Assembly: GCA_046330935.1 (NCBI GenBank)
Contig: JAXLRU010000013.1
Span: 10,055-74,054, forward strand
Source of the DNA: JAXLRU01 sp046330935
Lineage (GTDB): Bacteria; Actinomycetota; Actinomycetes; Actinomycetales; Kineosporiaceae
Length of the DNA: 64,000 nt
Direction of reading: 5' to 3'
Under the pieces are notes generated by a model. That model saw only the letters and a list, made by a program, of their open reading frames with translations. It did not search any database and was not told the origin of the DNA. Below are positions 40,914 through 49,607 of the stretch, in pieces. Each line of letters begins with the position of its first letter. Position 1 is the first letter of the stretch. The translations under genes and the position numbers were made by a program.

Positions 40914-43607
40914 TCAGACGATCGCCGGGCTCGGCCGCGACACCACGGGGCTCGCGTCCAGCCAGCCGAGCAGGTCCTCGGCCGGCATGGGGCGGGCCAG
41001 GTGGTAGCCCTGCGCGACGTCGCAGCCCATCGCGGCGAGCAGGTTCCACGACTGCGCGTCCTCCACGCCCTCGGCGATCACCCGCAGGCCCAGGTTGGCG
41101 CCGAGGTCGACGATCGAGCGCACGATCGAGGCGTTGTCCGCGTCCACGGGCAACGTCATCACGAACGATTTGTCGATCTTCACCTCCTGCACGGGGAGCC
41201 GCTTGAGGTAGGACAGCGAGCTGTACCCGGTGCCGAAGTCGTCGACGGCGAGCGTGATGCCCAGTGCCCGCAACTGCGTGAGGGTGCGGATGGCCCGCTG
41301 CGGGTCGTCCATCACCGAGCTCTCCGTGATCTCCAGGGTGAGCAGGTGCGCGGGCAGGCGGTGGCGGCGCAGCGCGCGCTGCACCGACGCGACGAGCTCG
41401 GCGTCGACGAGGCTGCGCGCCGACAGGTTCACCGCGATCGGCACCTCGACGCCCCGGCTCCGGTAGCCGGCCACCGCGGCGAGGGCCTTGTCCAGCACCA
41501 CCTGCGTGAGCTCGCCGACCAGGCCGGTGGTCTCGGCGACGGGGATGAACTCGTCGGGGAAGACCAGGCCTCGGGTCGGGTGGTGCCAGCGCACGAGCGC
41601 CTCCACGCCCACCAGACAGCCGGTCGACAGGCTCGCCTGCGGCTGCACGTGGATCGCGAGGTCCCCCTCCCGCAGGGCGCCGCGCAGGTCGGTGGCGATG
41701 GCCAGCCGGTGCGGCGCGCGGTTGTCGATGTCGGGGGAGTACTCCACGATCGGGCCCGACATCTGCTTGGCGGCCTGCAGGGCGACGTCGGCCTGCACCA
41801 CCAGCGACGTCACCGTCGCCTCGGGGTCCTCCACGACCGCCAGCCCCACCGACGCCGAGAACTGCAGCGAGGTCTCGCCCACGGTGATCGGCTGGGCGAG
41901 GCTGCCCACGAGCCGCTGGACGACGTCGAGCAGGTGCTCGCGGGAGGCGCACCCGGCCACCAGGACGCCGAACTCGTCGCTGCCCAGCCGCGCCACCAGG
42001 GCGTCGTCCCCCGCGGCCGTCGCCAGCCGGTCGGAGACCTGGCGCAGCAGGTCGTCGGCCACGTCGTGGCCGAAGGTGTCGTTGACGTCGTGGAAGCGGT
42101 CGAGGTCGAGCATCGCGATGCCCGTGACGGGCGCCCGGGACGCCGGGGGCGCGGTGGTCGACCCGCTCCCGCGCTGGGCGGGCACCCGAGGCGCGGCCGC
42201 CCGGCCCAGCGACCACGCGAGCAGCGCCTCCTGCGTGGCGCGGTTGAAGGTGAGCCGGTTCGGCAGCGCCGTGACGCTGTCGTGCGTAGCCTCCCACTGC
42301 ACCCGGTCGAGCAGCTCGCTGCGGTGCAGGGCGATCGCGGCCTGCGAGGCGAGGGTCTGCAGGAGGTCGACGTCGGCGGCGTCGAAGCCGAGGGCGGCCA
42401 TCCGGCCGGCCACGATGAGGCAGCCCAGGTGGCGGTCCTCCACCTGCAGCGGCACGGTGACGCCGTCGGTGAGCCCGAGACTGCGCAGGTAGGCCTCGCC
42501 GGCCTCCGCGTAGGGCAGCTGGTGCCGCTGGGTGACGCGCTGCAGGCGGTCCAGCACGCGCCGGCCCAGGAGCCCGCGCACGACGGGCTCCTCCCGCAGC
42601 CGGTGCCACAGGCCGCCCCGCACGATCAACGTGTAGGGGCGGGTGGCGTGGGCCGCGGCGAGCAGCACGGGCGGGAGGTCCTCCGGCAGGCGGCTGCTCC
42701 AGCGCGGGTCGCCGTCCAGCGGTGAGCACACCTGGGTGAGCGGCTGCCCGCGCTCGGCCCCCGGCAGCACCATCTCGGCGTGCTCGGCGTGCAGCAGCAC
42801 GCGCGCGAGCTCCAGGGTCTGCTCGGTCAGCTCGCGGTTGGTCTCGCAGGCGGCGAGCCGGCGGTTGAACCGGTGCATGCCGTTGAGCTTGCGGTTGTCG
42901 GTGATCAGGCGGCTCTGGCTGCGGTGGACGGCGGCCGCGGCCAGCGCGCACACGGCCAGCACCACGAGGCTGGAGGCCTCGTCGTGGAGGGCGTAGGCGG
43001 CGGCCAGGCCGAAGCTGGTGGCGATCACCGCGCCGGGGGCGTCCTCGCGCAGGGCCTGGCCGAGCAGCCCCGCCACCGGCAGGCGGTCGAGCCGGCCGAC
43101 GATCGTCGCCGTCACCGTCGCGCTGAGCAGGTTGGCCGCGGCCACGCCCGCGAGCACCCCCACCGCCGCGAGCACGTGGGGGAACCGCCTGCCCTCACTG
43201 AGCTCGAGCACCACCACTCGCGCCAGCAGGCTCTCCGCCACCACGAGGGACGTGTTCACGGCGACCTTCGCCAGCGTGCACCGGCCTCGCAGGATCCGCT
43301 GGGCGGCGACGCCGGCGGCCCGGCCCGTCACCATCGCCAGGGGGTCCCAGAAGATCAGCCCGATGACGAGCGAGCTGTCGCTCAGGGTGGTCGAGCGCGA
43401 CTGACGGCGGCTCGGGACGACGATCTCGGCGCGTTCCGCCGCGGCGGCGAGGACGGCGAGCAGCCACCAGGGGAGGCTGTCGCGCCCCTCGATGGTCGCG
43501 GTCAGGGACGCGTCGCCGAGGCGTGCGGGGCCCCAGCACGCGACGCCGAGGGCGGCGATGGCGGCGAGGACCGCCGTCACCGTCACCGCTTCGCGTCGCC
43601 TCGACAT
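40914..43607 (-). CDS. Membrane GGDEF/EAL protein with GAF-like domain
   Basis: An 897-residue protein. The N-terminal 235 residues are membrane helices, including AVTVTAVLAAIAALGVACWG and LVVLAVCALAAAAVH. A GAF-like sensor follows (about 260-415). The GGDEF domain starts with VQWEATHDSVTALPNRLTFN; its active-site loop is GSDEF (LGSDEFGVLVAG), deviating at the second Gly. The EAL domain has GVEALVRWHHPTRGLVFPDE, LEITESSV and DDFGTGYSSLSYLKRLPVQE, and metal-ligand motifs look complete. It probably hydrolyses c-di-GMP; cyclase activity is doubtful. A FliA-like promoter lies 70-100 nt upstream, suggesting co-regulation with motility. Confidence 0.88.
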   Translation of the reverse strand: MSRRREAVTVTAVLAAIAALGVACWGPARLGDASLTATIEGRDSLPWWLLAVLAAAAERAEIVVPSRRQSRSTTLSDSSLVIGLIFWDPLAMVTGRAAGVAAQRILRGRCTLAKVAVNTSLVVAESLLARVVVLELSEGRRFPHVLAAVGVLAGVAAANLLSATVTATIVGRLDRLPVAGLLGQALREDAPGAVIATSFGLAAAYALHDEASSLVVLAVCALAAAAVHRSQSRLITDNRKLNGMHRFNRRLAACETNRELTEQTLELARVLLHAEHAEMVLPGAERGQPLTQVCSPLDGDPRWSSRLPEDLPPVLLAAAHATRPYTLIVRGGLWHRLREEPVVRGLLGRRVLDRLQRVTQRHQLPYAEAGEAYLRSLGLTDGVTVPLQVEDRHLGCLIVAGRMAALGFDAADVDLLQTLASQAAIALHRSELLDRVQWEATHDSVTALPNRLTFNRATQEALLAWSLGRAAAPRVPAQRGSGSTTAPPASRAPVTGIAMLDLDRFHDVNDTFGHDVADDLLRQVSDRLATAAGDDALVARLGSDEFGVLVAGCASREHLLDVVQRLVGSLAQPITVGETSLQFSASVGLAVVEDPEATVTSLVVQADVALQAAKQMSGPIVEYSPDIDNRAPHRLAIATDLRGALREGDLAIHVQPQASLSTGCLVGVEALVRWHHPTRGLVFPDEFIPVAETTGLVGELTQVVLDKALAAVAGYRSRGVEVPIAVNLSARSLVDAELVASVQRALRRHRLPAHLLTLEITESSVMDDPQRAIRTLTQLRALGITLAVDDFGTGYSSLSYLKRLPVQEVKIDKSFVMTLPVDADNASIVRSIVDLGANLGLRVIAEGVEDAQSWNLLAAMGCDVAQGYHLARPMPAEDLLGWLDASPVVSRPSPAIV

Positions 43608-43677
43608 CGGTCTCCGTCCGGCCGGTCGGTCCGGCGCATGCCGGAGGGTGGCTGAGCTGCACGTCCCCCGGTGACGC

Positions 43678-43706
43678 CTGTCGCCCGTCGCGTGTCCGGT
43701 CTTGAG
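43678..43706 (-). promoter_or_regulatory. FliA-like promoter of the GGDEF/EAL gene
   Basis: On the minus strand CTCAAG (43706-43701), a 15-nt spacer and GGCGACAG (43685-43678) resemble the actinobacterial FliA/WhiG form CTCA-N15-GCCGATAN. The -10 has two deviations. The start would lie about 60 nt before ATG 43607. Confidence 0.4.
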
Positions 43707-43785
43707 CGGTCCCGATGCACTGCCACACCAAAGGACGTACGCAAACGAGTGAAGGTGTGCGCCACGGGTGACCTCGGCCCCGGTT

Positions 43786-45114
43786 TCAGCGCGGAGGGGT
43801 CGCCGCGGGCCGCCGGCCCGACCGGGCGACCGCCACCGTGCCGGCCACCGCCGCCACCGCCCCGAGGGCGAGCCCCCACCGGCCCGGTAGCGGGAGTACG
43901 AGGCCCAGGCACCCGCCGAGCACCCAGGCGAGCTGCAGCAGGGTCTCCGACCGCGCGAACGCGGAGCTGCGTGCGTGGTCGGGCACGTCGCGCTGGATCA
44001 CCGCGTCGAGGCAGAGCTTGCCGAGGGCCTGGGCCAGCCCGGCCACGGCCGAGACCGTGAGCACCGCCGGCAGGCCGTAGGCCAGCGCCGCGCCCAGGGC
44101 GGCCACGGCCGCCACGACCGGCGTCACGACTGTCACGAGCTCGGGCCGCACGCGCCGCCCGATGCCGCCCAGCGCCGTCCCCACGCCCCCGCCGACCCCG
44201 AACATCACGAGGACGGCCGCGACGGCGGTGGCCGGCGACCACGAGCCGACGGGGTGGCTGCGCAGGTCGAAGGCGAGGAACAGGGTGAGGAACCCCGTGA
44301 ACGCGCGCAGGGCCGCGTTGGCGCGCAGCGACCGCACCACGGCGGTGCCCAGCGTCCACGACGCGCGGCCGCCGCCCGCCGTCAGCGCGGCGGGCGTCTC
44401 GCCCTCGGCGGAGTCGACCGTCGCCGGCAGCATCAGGGCGAGCACGATGCCGCCCGCGAACACGACGAACGCCAGGCGCAGGGTCCACGTGGCACCCAGC
44501 CACGCCCCCAGGCCCGCGCCGATCGGGGCGCCCACCGCCATGGCCGCCACCCCCGCCAGCGACATCCGGCTGTTGGCGCGCACGAGGTCCGTCCCCGCGG
44601 GCAGCACCCGGGGGATCATCGCGCCACGGGTGACCAGGTAGGCCTTCTGGCAGACGAGGAAGCCGAACGCCGCCGGGTACAGCCCCAGCCCGGTCTCGCC
44701 CGAGCCGCCCACCGCGCCCGCCATCACCCAGCACAGAAACGCGCGGACCAGCATGGTCGTCGCCAGCGCGTAGCGGCGCCCGCGCCGGAACCTGTCCAGC
44801 GTCGGGCCGATCACGGGGGCGAGCACCGCGAACGGCACCATGGTCACGAGCAGCGACAGCGCCACCTTGCCGCGCGCCTCGCTCGTCGTCCCCGAGAACA
44901 GGATCGTCCCCGCCAGGGCCGTCACCACCAGCGCGTCGGCGGCGCTCGCGACCAGGTGCAGCTCCAGTGCCGTGCCGAGCCCCGACTCGCCCGCGCCCCG
45001 GGCGTGGGTGAACCGCCGGACCACGCGCACGACCCTGCGGGGCACCCCTGCGAGCACGCCCGCCGCCGTCCGGAGCCGTTCCACGCGCACATCCTGCCAA
45101 GGCGGGCGGTTCAT
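43786..45114 (-). CDS. MFS transporter
   Basis: A 442-residue protein from ATG 45114 (a TTG nine bases upstream is in frame). About twelve membrane helices are apparent after a basic N-terminus, with the MFS loop signature DRFRRGRRYAL between helices 2 and 3 and RANSRMSLAGVAAMAVGAPI near the centre. The second half includes FGVGGGVGTALGGIGRRVRP and LAQALGKLCLDAVIQRDVPD, common in actinobacterial MFS proteins encoded beside DUF3027. Substrate unknown. Its start codon is only 17 bp from that of DUF3027 on the other strand, so the two promoters overlap. Confidence 0.83.
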   Translation of the reverse strand: MNRPPWQDVRVERLRTAAGVLAGVPRRVVRVVRRFTHARGAGESGLGTALELHLVASAADALVVTALAGTILFSGTTSEARGKVALSLLVTMVPFAVLAPVIGPTLDRFRRGRRYALATTMLVRAFLCWVMAGAVGGSGETGLGLYPAAFGFLVCQKAYLVTRGAMIPRVLPAGTDLVRANSRMSLAGVAAMAVGAPIGAGLGAWLGATWTLRLAFVVFAGGIVLALMLPATVDSAEGETPAALTAGGGRASWTLGTAVVRSLRANAALRAFTGFLTLFLAFDLRSHPVGSWSPATAVAAVLVMFGVGGGVGTALGGIGRRVRPELVTVVTPVVAAVAALGAALAYGLPAVLTVSAVAGLAQALGKLCLDAVIQRDVPDHARSSAFARSETLLQLAWVLGGCLGLVLPLPGRWGLALGAVAAVAGTVAVARSGRRPAATPPR

Positions 45115-45118
45115 GGTG

Positions 45119-45124
45119 GACAAT
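45119..45124 (+). promoter_or_regulatory. -10-like element of a leaderless-type start for DUF3027
   Basis: GACAAT lies 7 nt before GTG 45132. It falls within the 5'-most sequence of the divergent MFS gene. The hexamer is weak, but the spacing fits leaderless initiation. Confidence 0.3.
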
Positions 45125-45131
45125 CGACGAC

Positions 45132-46190
45132 GTGCCAGCGACGCCCGACGCCCCCACCGCCCCCGAGCTGCCCTCCAGCGAGCCGGGAGCGGCCCTGCCG
45201 GACGCCCCGGTCGAGGCCCCCGCCGCCCCCGCCAAGCGCGCGCGGGCGGTTCGCGGCGCCGCCGACGCCGTGTGCCTCGCCGCCGTCGACCTCGCCGCCG
45301 AGGCCGCGCGCGACGTCGCCGGCGCGGCCTCCGTGGGTGACCACGAGGGCGCCGTCGCCGACGGGGAGCGGGTGGTGACGCACTCCTTCGCCTGCCGGCT
45401 GCCCGGCTACCGCGGGTGGCGGTGGGCCGTCACCGTGGCCCGCGCGTCCCGGGCGCGCGTCGCCACCGTGAGCGAGGTCGTGCTCCTGCCCGGCACCGGG
45501 GCGCTGCTGCCCCCGGCATGGGTGCCGTGGTCGGACCGCGTCGCCCCCGGCGACCTCGGCCCCCACGACCAGCTGCCCTACCGCGCCGACGACCCCTACC
45601 TCGAGCCCGGCTACGCGCCGGTGGGCACGGAGGCGTCGGCCGTCGACTCCCTCGACCCCGAGGCCGACGACGACGTGCCCGTGGGCGACGACGTGCCCAC
45701 GGTGGCGGGTCTCGGCGCGGCCGCTCCCCTCCCGCAGGCCGACGCCGACCGCCTCGCCGTGTGGGAACTCGGCCTCGGCCGCCGCCGGGTGCTCTCGCGC
45801 GAGGGGCGCGAGGCCGCCGCGTCGCGGTGGTACTCCGGCGAGCACGGGCCCCAGGCCGACACCGCCCTGCACGCGCCCGCGCCCTGCGCGAGCTGCGGCT
45901 ACTTCCTGCCGATGGGCGGGGCCCTGCGCCAGCTCTTCGGCGTCTGCGCCAACGCGTGGTCGCCCGACGACGGCAAGGTGGTCAGCCTCGACCACGGCTG
46001 CGGCGCGCACAGCGAGACCGACGTCGAGCACCCCGAGCCCGAGCCGCTGCCCACGCTGATCCTCGACGAGACCGGGGCCGAGGCCGTGGTCGTGCCGCCG
46101 CGGCACGCCGAGGAGCCCGTGGCCGAGGCACCCGAGTCGCAGCCGGAGGCCGAGACGCCCGCCGAGCAGACGGCCGACGACCAGGCATGA
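45132..46190 (+). CDS. DUF3027 protein
   Basis: A 352-residue protein from GTG 45132. The central part (SFACRLPGYRGWRWAVTVAR, LLPGTGALLPPAWVPWSDRV, DPYLEPGY) and the cysteine segment CASCGYFLPMGGALRQLFGV then CANAWSPDDGKVVSLDHGCG are typical of DUF3027, a conserved actinobacterial family of unknown role. The four cysteines and a His could bind zinc. Both termini are Ala/Glu/Pro-rich and probably disordered. It overlaps the next gene by 4 nt (ATGA), so the two are translated together. Confidence 0.85.
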   Translation: MPATPDAPTAPELPSSEPGAALPDAPVEAPAAPAKRARAVRGAADAVCLAAVDLAAEAARDVAGAASVGDHEGAVADGERVVTHSFACRLPGYRGWRWAVTVARASRARVATVSEVVLLPGTGALLPPAWVPWSDRVAPGDLGPHDQLPYRADDPYLEPGYAPVGTEASAVDSLDPEADDDVPVGDDVPTVAGLGAAAPLPQADADRLAVWELGLGRRRVLSREGREAAASRWYSGEHGPQADTALHAPAPCASCGYFLPMGGALRQLFGVCANAWSPDDGKVVSLDHGCGAHSETDVEHPEPEPLPTLILDETGAEAVVVPPRHAEEPVAEAPESQPEAETPAEQTADDQA

Positions 46191-49100
46191 CCGCCGACCC
46201 GTTCGGCGCCGCCGCGATCCGCGAGCGCGTGCTGGCGGGATGGTCCGCGGCCGCCGTGCGGCTGCGGGAGGACGCCAACGCCGAGGAGGAGCTCGTCCTC
46301 GGCGGGTACCGGGACCGGATCGTCGTCGAGCTCGCCCAGAACGCCGCCGACGCCGCGGCACGCGCCGGGACGGGCGGACGGCTGCTGCTGCGGCTGGCCG
46401 ACCTCGACGGCCGCCCCGTGCTCGTGGCCGCCAACACCGGCGCCCCCCTGGACGCCGACGGCGTGCAGGCACTCTGCACGTTGCGGGCGTCCTCCAAGCG
46501 CGGGCCGGAGGCGCAGGCGCAGGTGGGCCGGTTCGGCGTGGGCTTCGCGGCGGTGCTCACCGTCACCGACGAGCCCGCCGTCCTCTCCCGGGGCGGCGGC
46601 GTGCGGTTCTCGGCGGCCGACTCCCGCGCGCTGGTGCACCAGCTGGCCGCGTCGCGACCCGACGGCGACCTCGACGCCGAGCTGGCCCGCCGCGACGGTC
46701 ACGTCCCCGCGCTGCGGCTGCCGTTCCCCGCGGAGGGCATCCCGCCCGAGGGGTACGACACCGCCGTCGTCCTGCCGCTGCGCGACGCCGCGGCCCACGA
46801 CGTCGTCCTGCGCCGGCTCGCCGAGGTCGACGACACCCTCCTCCTGGCGCTGCCGGGGCTCGTCGAGGTGGTCGTCGAGGTCCCCGGTGCCCCCGCGCGC
46901 CGTCTGGCCGACGTCGAGGAGCGCTGGCGCGTCCTGCGCGGCAGCGGTGCGCTCGACCCGGCGCTGCTGGCCGACCGTCCCGTGGAGGAGCGCGCCCGCC
47001 CGACCTGGCAGGTCACCTGGGCCGTGCCTCGCGAGGGTGCCGCGCCCGACCGCCTCGAGGCGGCCGTGGCCGACCTGTTCGGGGCCCCCGCGGGCACCCC
47101 CACGGCGTCGGGCGCTGCGCCCGGAGTCCTGCACGCCCCCACCCCCCCCGACGCGCCGCTGCCGTGGCCCGCGCTGCTGCTGGGCACGTTCCCGCTGGAG
47201 TCCACCCGCCGCCACGTCGTGCCGGGGCCGCTCACCCAGGAGCTCGTGGGGCACGCCGCCCGCCTGTACGCCGACCTGCTCACCGAGCTGGCCGAGGCGG
47301 GCGAGGACGTCCTCGGGCTCGTCCCCGCGGGCCTGGCCGCCGGGGCCCTGGACGGCGCGCTGCGCGAGGCGGTCCTGCCCCTGCTCGCCCACGCGCCGCT
47401 GCTGCCCTCGGCCGCCGACCCCTCGGTACTGCTGCGCCCGGCCCGCGCCGCGGTGCTGTCGCTGCCCGCCGGTCGTGAGGCGGACGTCGTGGCCGCCCTG
47501 TCCGCGGGCACGCCCGGACTGGTGGTGCGGCGGGGCTCGCCGGCCGCCGAGGCCGCCCGTCGCGCCCTCGACGTCCGCGAGGTGTCGCTGGCCGACGCCG
47601 TCGAGGCGATGCCGCTGCGCCTGGCCGCGGACGCGGGCCGCCCGTGGGCGGCAGGGGAGCCCGGGGACGCCGAGGAGCACGAGGACGCCGAGGCGCTGGC
47701 GTGGCACGCCGTCTACCAGGCACTGGACGCCCTGAGCCCCGACCCGCTGCTGCGCGAGGCACTCGCGGGGCTGCCGGTGCCGCTGGCCGACGGGCGGGTC
47801 GTCGCCGGCCCCCGGGGGACCGTCGTCGCGCTCGGGCGCCCCGGGGACGACCTCGCCTCGGCGATCGCCGCCCTCGGGGTGCGGGCCGTGCACCCGCGCG
47901 CCGCCCACCGCCTCCTCGAACGGCTCGGCGCCACCGTGGCGACGCCGCGGGCCCTGCTGGAGCTGCCCGCCGTCCGGGCCGCCGTCGCCGCGCTCGCCGC
48001 CGGCGAGGACCCGCTGCGGGGCCACGCCGACCTCGACGCCGATCCCGACTTCGCCGACCAGGCCGACGCCGTCCTCGCGCTCGTCGCGGGAGCCGTGGGC
48101 GACGGCGAGCTGGGCCCGGGCGACCTGCCGTGGCTCGGGGAGCTGCCGCTGGTCGACGCCGACGGCGAGCCCGCTCCCGCGTGCGCGCTCGTGCTGCCCG
48201 CCTCGCCCGCGGAGCGGCTGCTGGAGGAGGCCGAGTTCGCCCCGGTCGCCGACGACCTGCTCCAACGGTGGGGCGCCGACGCGCTCGTGGCCGCGGGGGT
48301 GCGCGCACACCTGGTGCTCGTGCGCGCCGCGACGGTGGCGCTGGACGCGCCGCGCGACCCCGACGACGTCGTCCCCGGCGACCCGGAGGACCTCGACGGC
48401 TGGGAACAATGGTCCGCCGAGGCGCTCGCCGCCTGCGCCCGCGCCGGGGTGGACCCGGCCGACGCGGTGCTCGAGGAGCTGCTCGCCGTCGCCGACCTCG
48501 ACGCCGTCCGCGCCGCCGCCTGGCCGCAGGTGCTCGCCTGGATCGCCGGTGACCGGGCGGCCCGCGAGGCGCTGACGGCGCCCGCCCGCGTCGTGCACCC
48601 GCGCGGCGTCGTCGACGTCCTCGCCTACACCGCCTGGTGGCTGCGCCGCGAACTCGTCGGCGGGCCCGTTGCCGACCCCGAGGCCCATCCCGTCGTCCGG
48701 CAGGTGCTCCCGCCCGCTCCCGGTGAGGTGGTCGACCTCGACGCCGGGATGCGCCGGGCGCTCGGCTGCGTGCGGCGGCTCGACGAGCTGGGCACGGCCG
48801 GGCTCTCCGCCGTCCTCGACCGGCTCGCCGACCCCTCGCTGGACCTCGCGCCGGCGCAGCTCGTCCAGGCATGGCAGCACGTCGCGGCGCTCGCCGAGCA
48901 GCTCGCCTCCGTCGTGGGGGAGCACGGCGGGCAGCACGGCGGGCAGCACGGCGCCGCGCAGGTGCCGCCCGCGCCCTCGCACGTGCGGGTCGTGACGGGG
49001 GAGGTCACGGCCGTCGTCTCGGCCGAGAAGGTGACGGTGGTCGACAACCCCTGCCACCTGCAGCTGTTCGCCCCGGGCGAGGTGATCACCGCCGCGCCCG

Positions 49101-49462
49101 AACACGCCGCAGCGCTGGCCGACCTGCTCGACCTGCCCCTGGCCGCTGACGAGGTGCGGGGGGCGATGTCCGAGGTCGCCGACGCCGCCGGGCAGCTCGT
49201 ACCGGTGCCCGCGGCTGCTGCGGCGCTGCTGGGGCTGGCCGATGCCGGCCGCTGGTGCGAGCACGACCGGCTGGTCGTCGACGGCGCCGAGGTGGACTGG
49301 TGGGTCGACGACGCGGGCGTCGTGCACGCGGCGACCCTGCACGGGCTGGCGCTCGGCCTGGCCGCCTCGCGCGGGCGATGGGCGGCGCGACACGCGCTCG
49401 CCGAGGTGCTGGAGGACCCGTCCTCGCTCGCCCGGCTCCTCACCGAGGGCGTCTTCGGCTGA
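46187..49462 (+). CDS. Sacsin/HSP90-like ATP-binding protein
   Basis: A 1091-residue protein from ATG 46187. The N-terminal 200 residues form a GHKL-type ATPase: IVVELAQNAADAAARAG (N box), LVAANTGAPLDADGVQALCT (G1 region), LRASSKRG and VGRFGVGFAAVLTVTD (G2). This is the sacsin N-terminal type found in actinobacterial proteins coupled to DUF3027. The remaining 850 residues are helical and Ala/Leu-rich with no recognised catalytic motif; near residue 912 there is a short GGQHGGQHG repeat. A chaperone-like role is suggested by the fold but unproven. Confidence 0.8.
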   Translation: MTADPFGAAAIRERVLAGWSAAAVRLREDANAEEELVLGGYRDRIVVELAQNAADAAARAGTGGRLLLRLADLDGRPVLVAANTGAPLDADGVQALCTLRASSKRGPEAQAQVGRFGVGFAAVLTVTDEPAVLSRGGGVRFSAADSRALVHQLAASRPDGDLDAELARRDGHVPALRLPFPAEGIPPEGYDTAVVLPLRDAAAHDVVLRRLAEVDDTLLLALPGLVEVVVEVPGAPARRLADVEERWRVLRGSGALDPALLADRPVEERARPTWQVTWAVPREGAAPDRLEAAVADLFGAPAGTPTASGAAPGVLHAPTPPDAPLPWPALLLGTFPLESTRRHVVPGPLTQELVGHAARLYADLLTELAEAGEDVLGLVPAGLAAGALDGALREAVLPLLAHAPLLPSAADPSVLLRPARAAVLSLPAGREADVVAALSAGTPGLVVRRGSPAAEAARRALDVREVSLADAVEAMPLRLAADAGRPWAAGEPGDAEEHEDAEALAWHAVYQALDALSPDPLLREALAGLPVPLADGRVVAGPRGTVVALGRPGDDLASAIAALGVRAVHPRAAHRLLERLGATVATPRALLELPAVRAAVAALAAGEDPLRGHADLDADPDFADQADAVLALVAGAVGDGELGPGDLPWLGELPLVDADGEPAPACALVLPASPAERLLEEAEFAPVADDLLQRWGADALVAAGVRAHLVLVRAATVALDAPRDPDDVVPGDPEDLDGWEQWSAEALAACARAGVDPADAVLEELLAVADLDAVRAAAWPQVLAWIAGDRAAREALTAPARVVHPRGVVDVLAYTAWWLRRELVGGPVADPEAHPVVRQVLPPAPGEVVDLDAGMRRALGCVRRLDELGTAGLSAVLDRLADPSLDLAPAQLVQAWQHVAALAEQLASVVGEHGGQHGGQHGAAQVPPAPSHVRVVTGEVTAVVSAEKVTVVDNPCHLQLFAPGEVITAAPEHAAALADLLDLPLAADEVRGAMSEVADAAGQLVPVPAAAAALLGLADAGRWCEHDRLVVDGAEVDWWVDDAGVVHAATLHGLALGLAASRGRWAARHALAEVLEDPSSLARLLTEGVFG

Positions 49463-49607
49463 TCCAGAGGCGCCGCCCGACGACGTGACAACGACGTCAG
49501 CGGCGCGCCGCTGCCACGCTGGGACCCAGGTCGTTGACGCCCGAACCGGCTGCTGGAAGGGTCGCGACCCCGGGCGAGGTCGTCCGGGCCGCCACGGGAG
49601 GGCTGTC

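Noticed and set aside
39703..42951. Long minus-strand frame overlapping the HAD, cold-shock and GGDEF/EAL genes
   Set aside because: Crosses three well-supported genes in other frames and shows no family.
48921..48955. Short GGGCAGCACGGC repeat in the sacsin-like gene considered as a CRISPR-like or regulatory repeat
   Set aside because: Three in-frame 12-bp units without spacers, encoding GGQH; a simple coding repeat.
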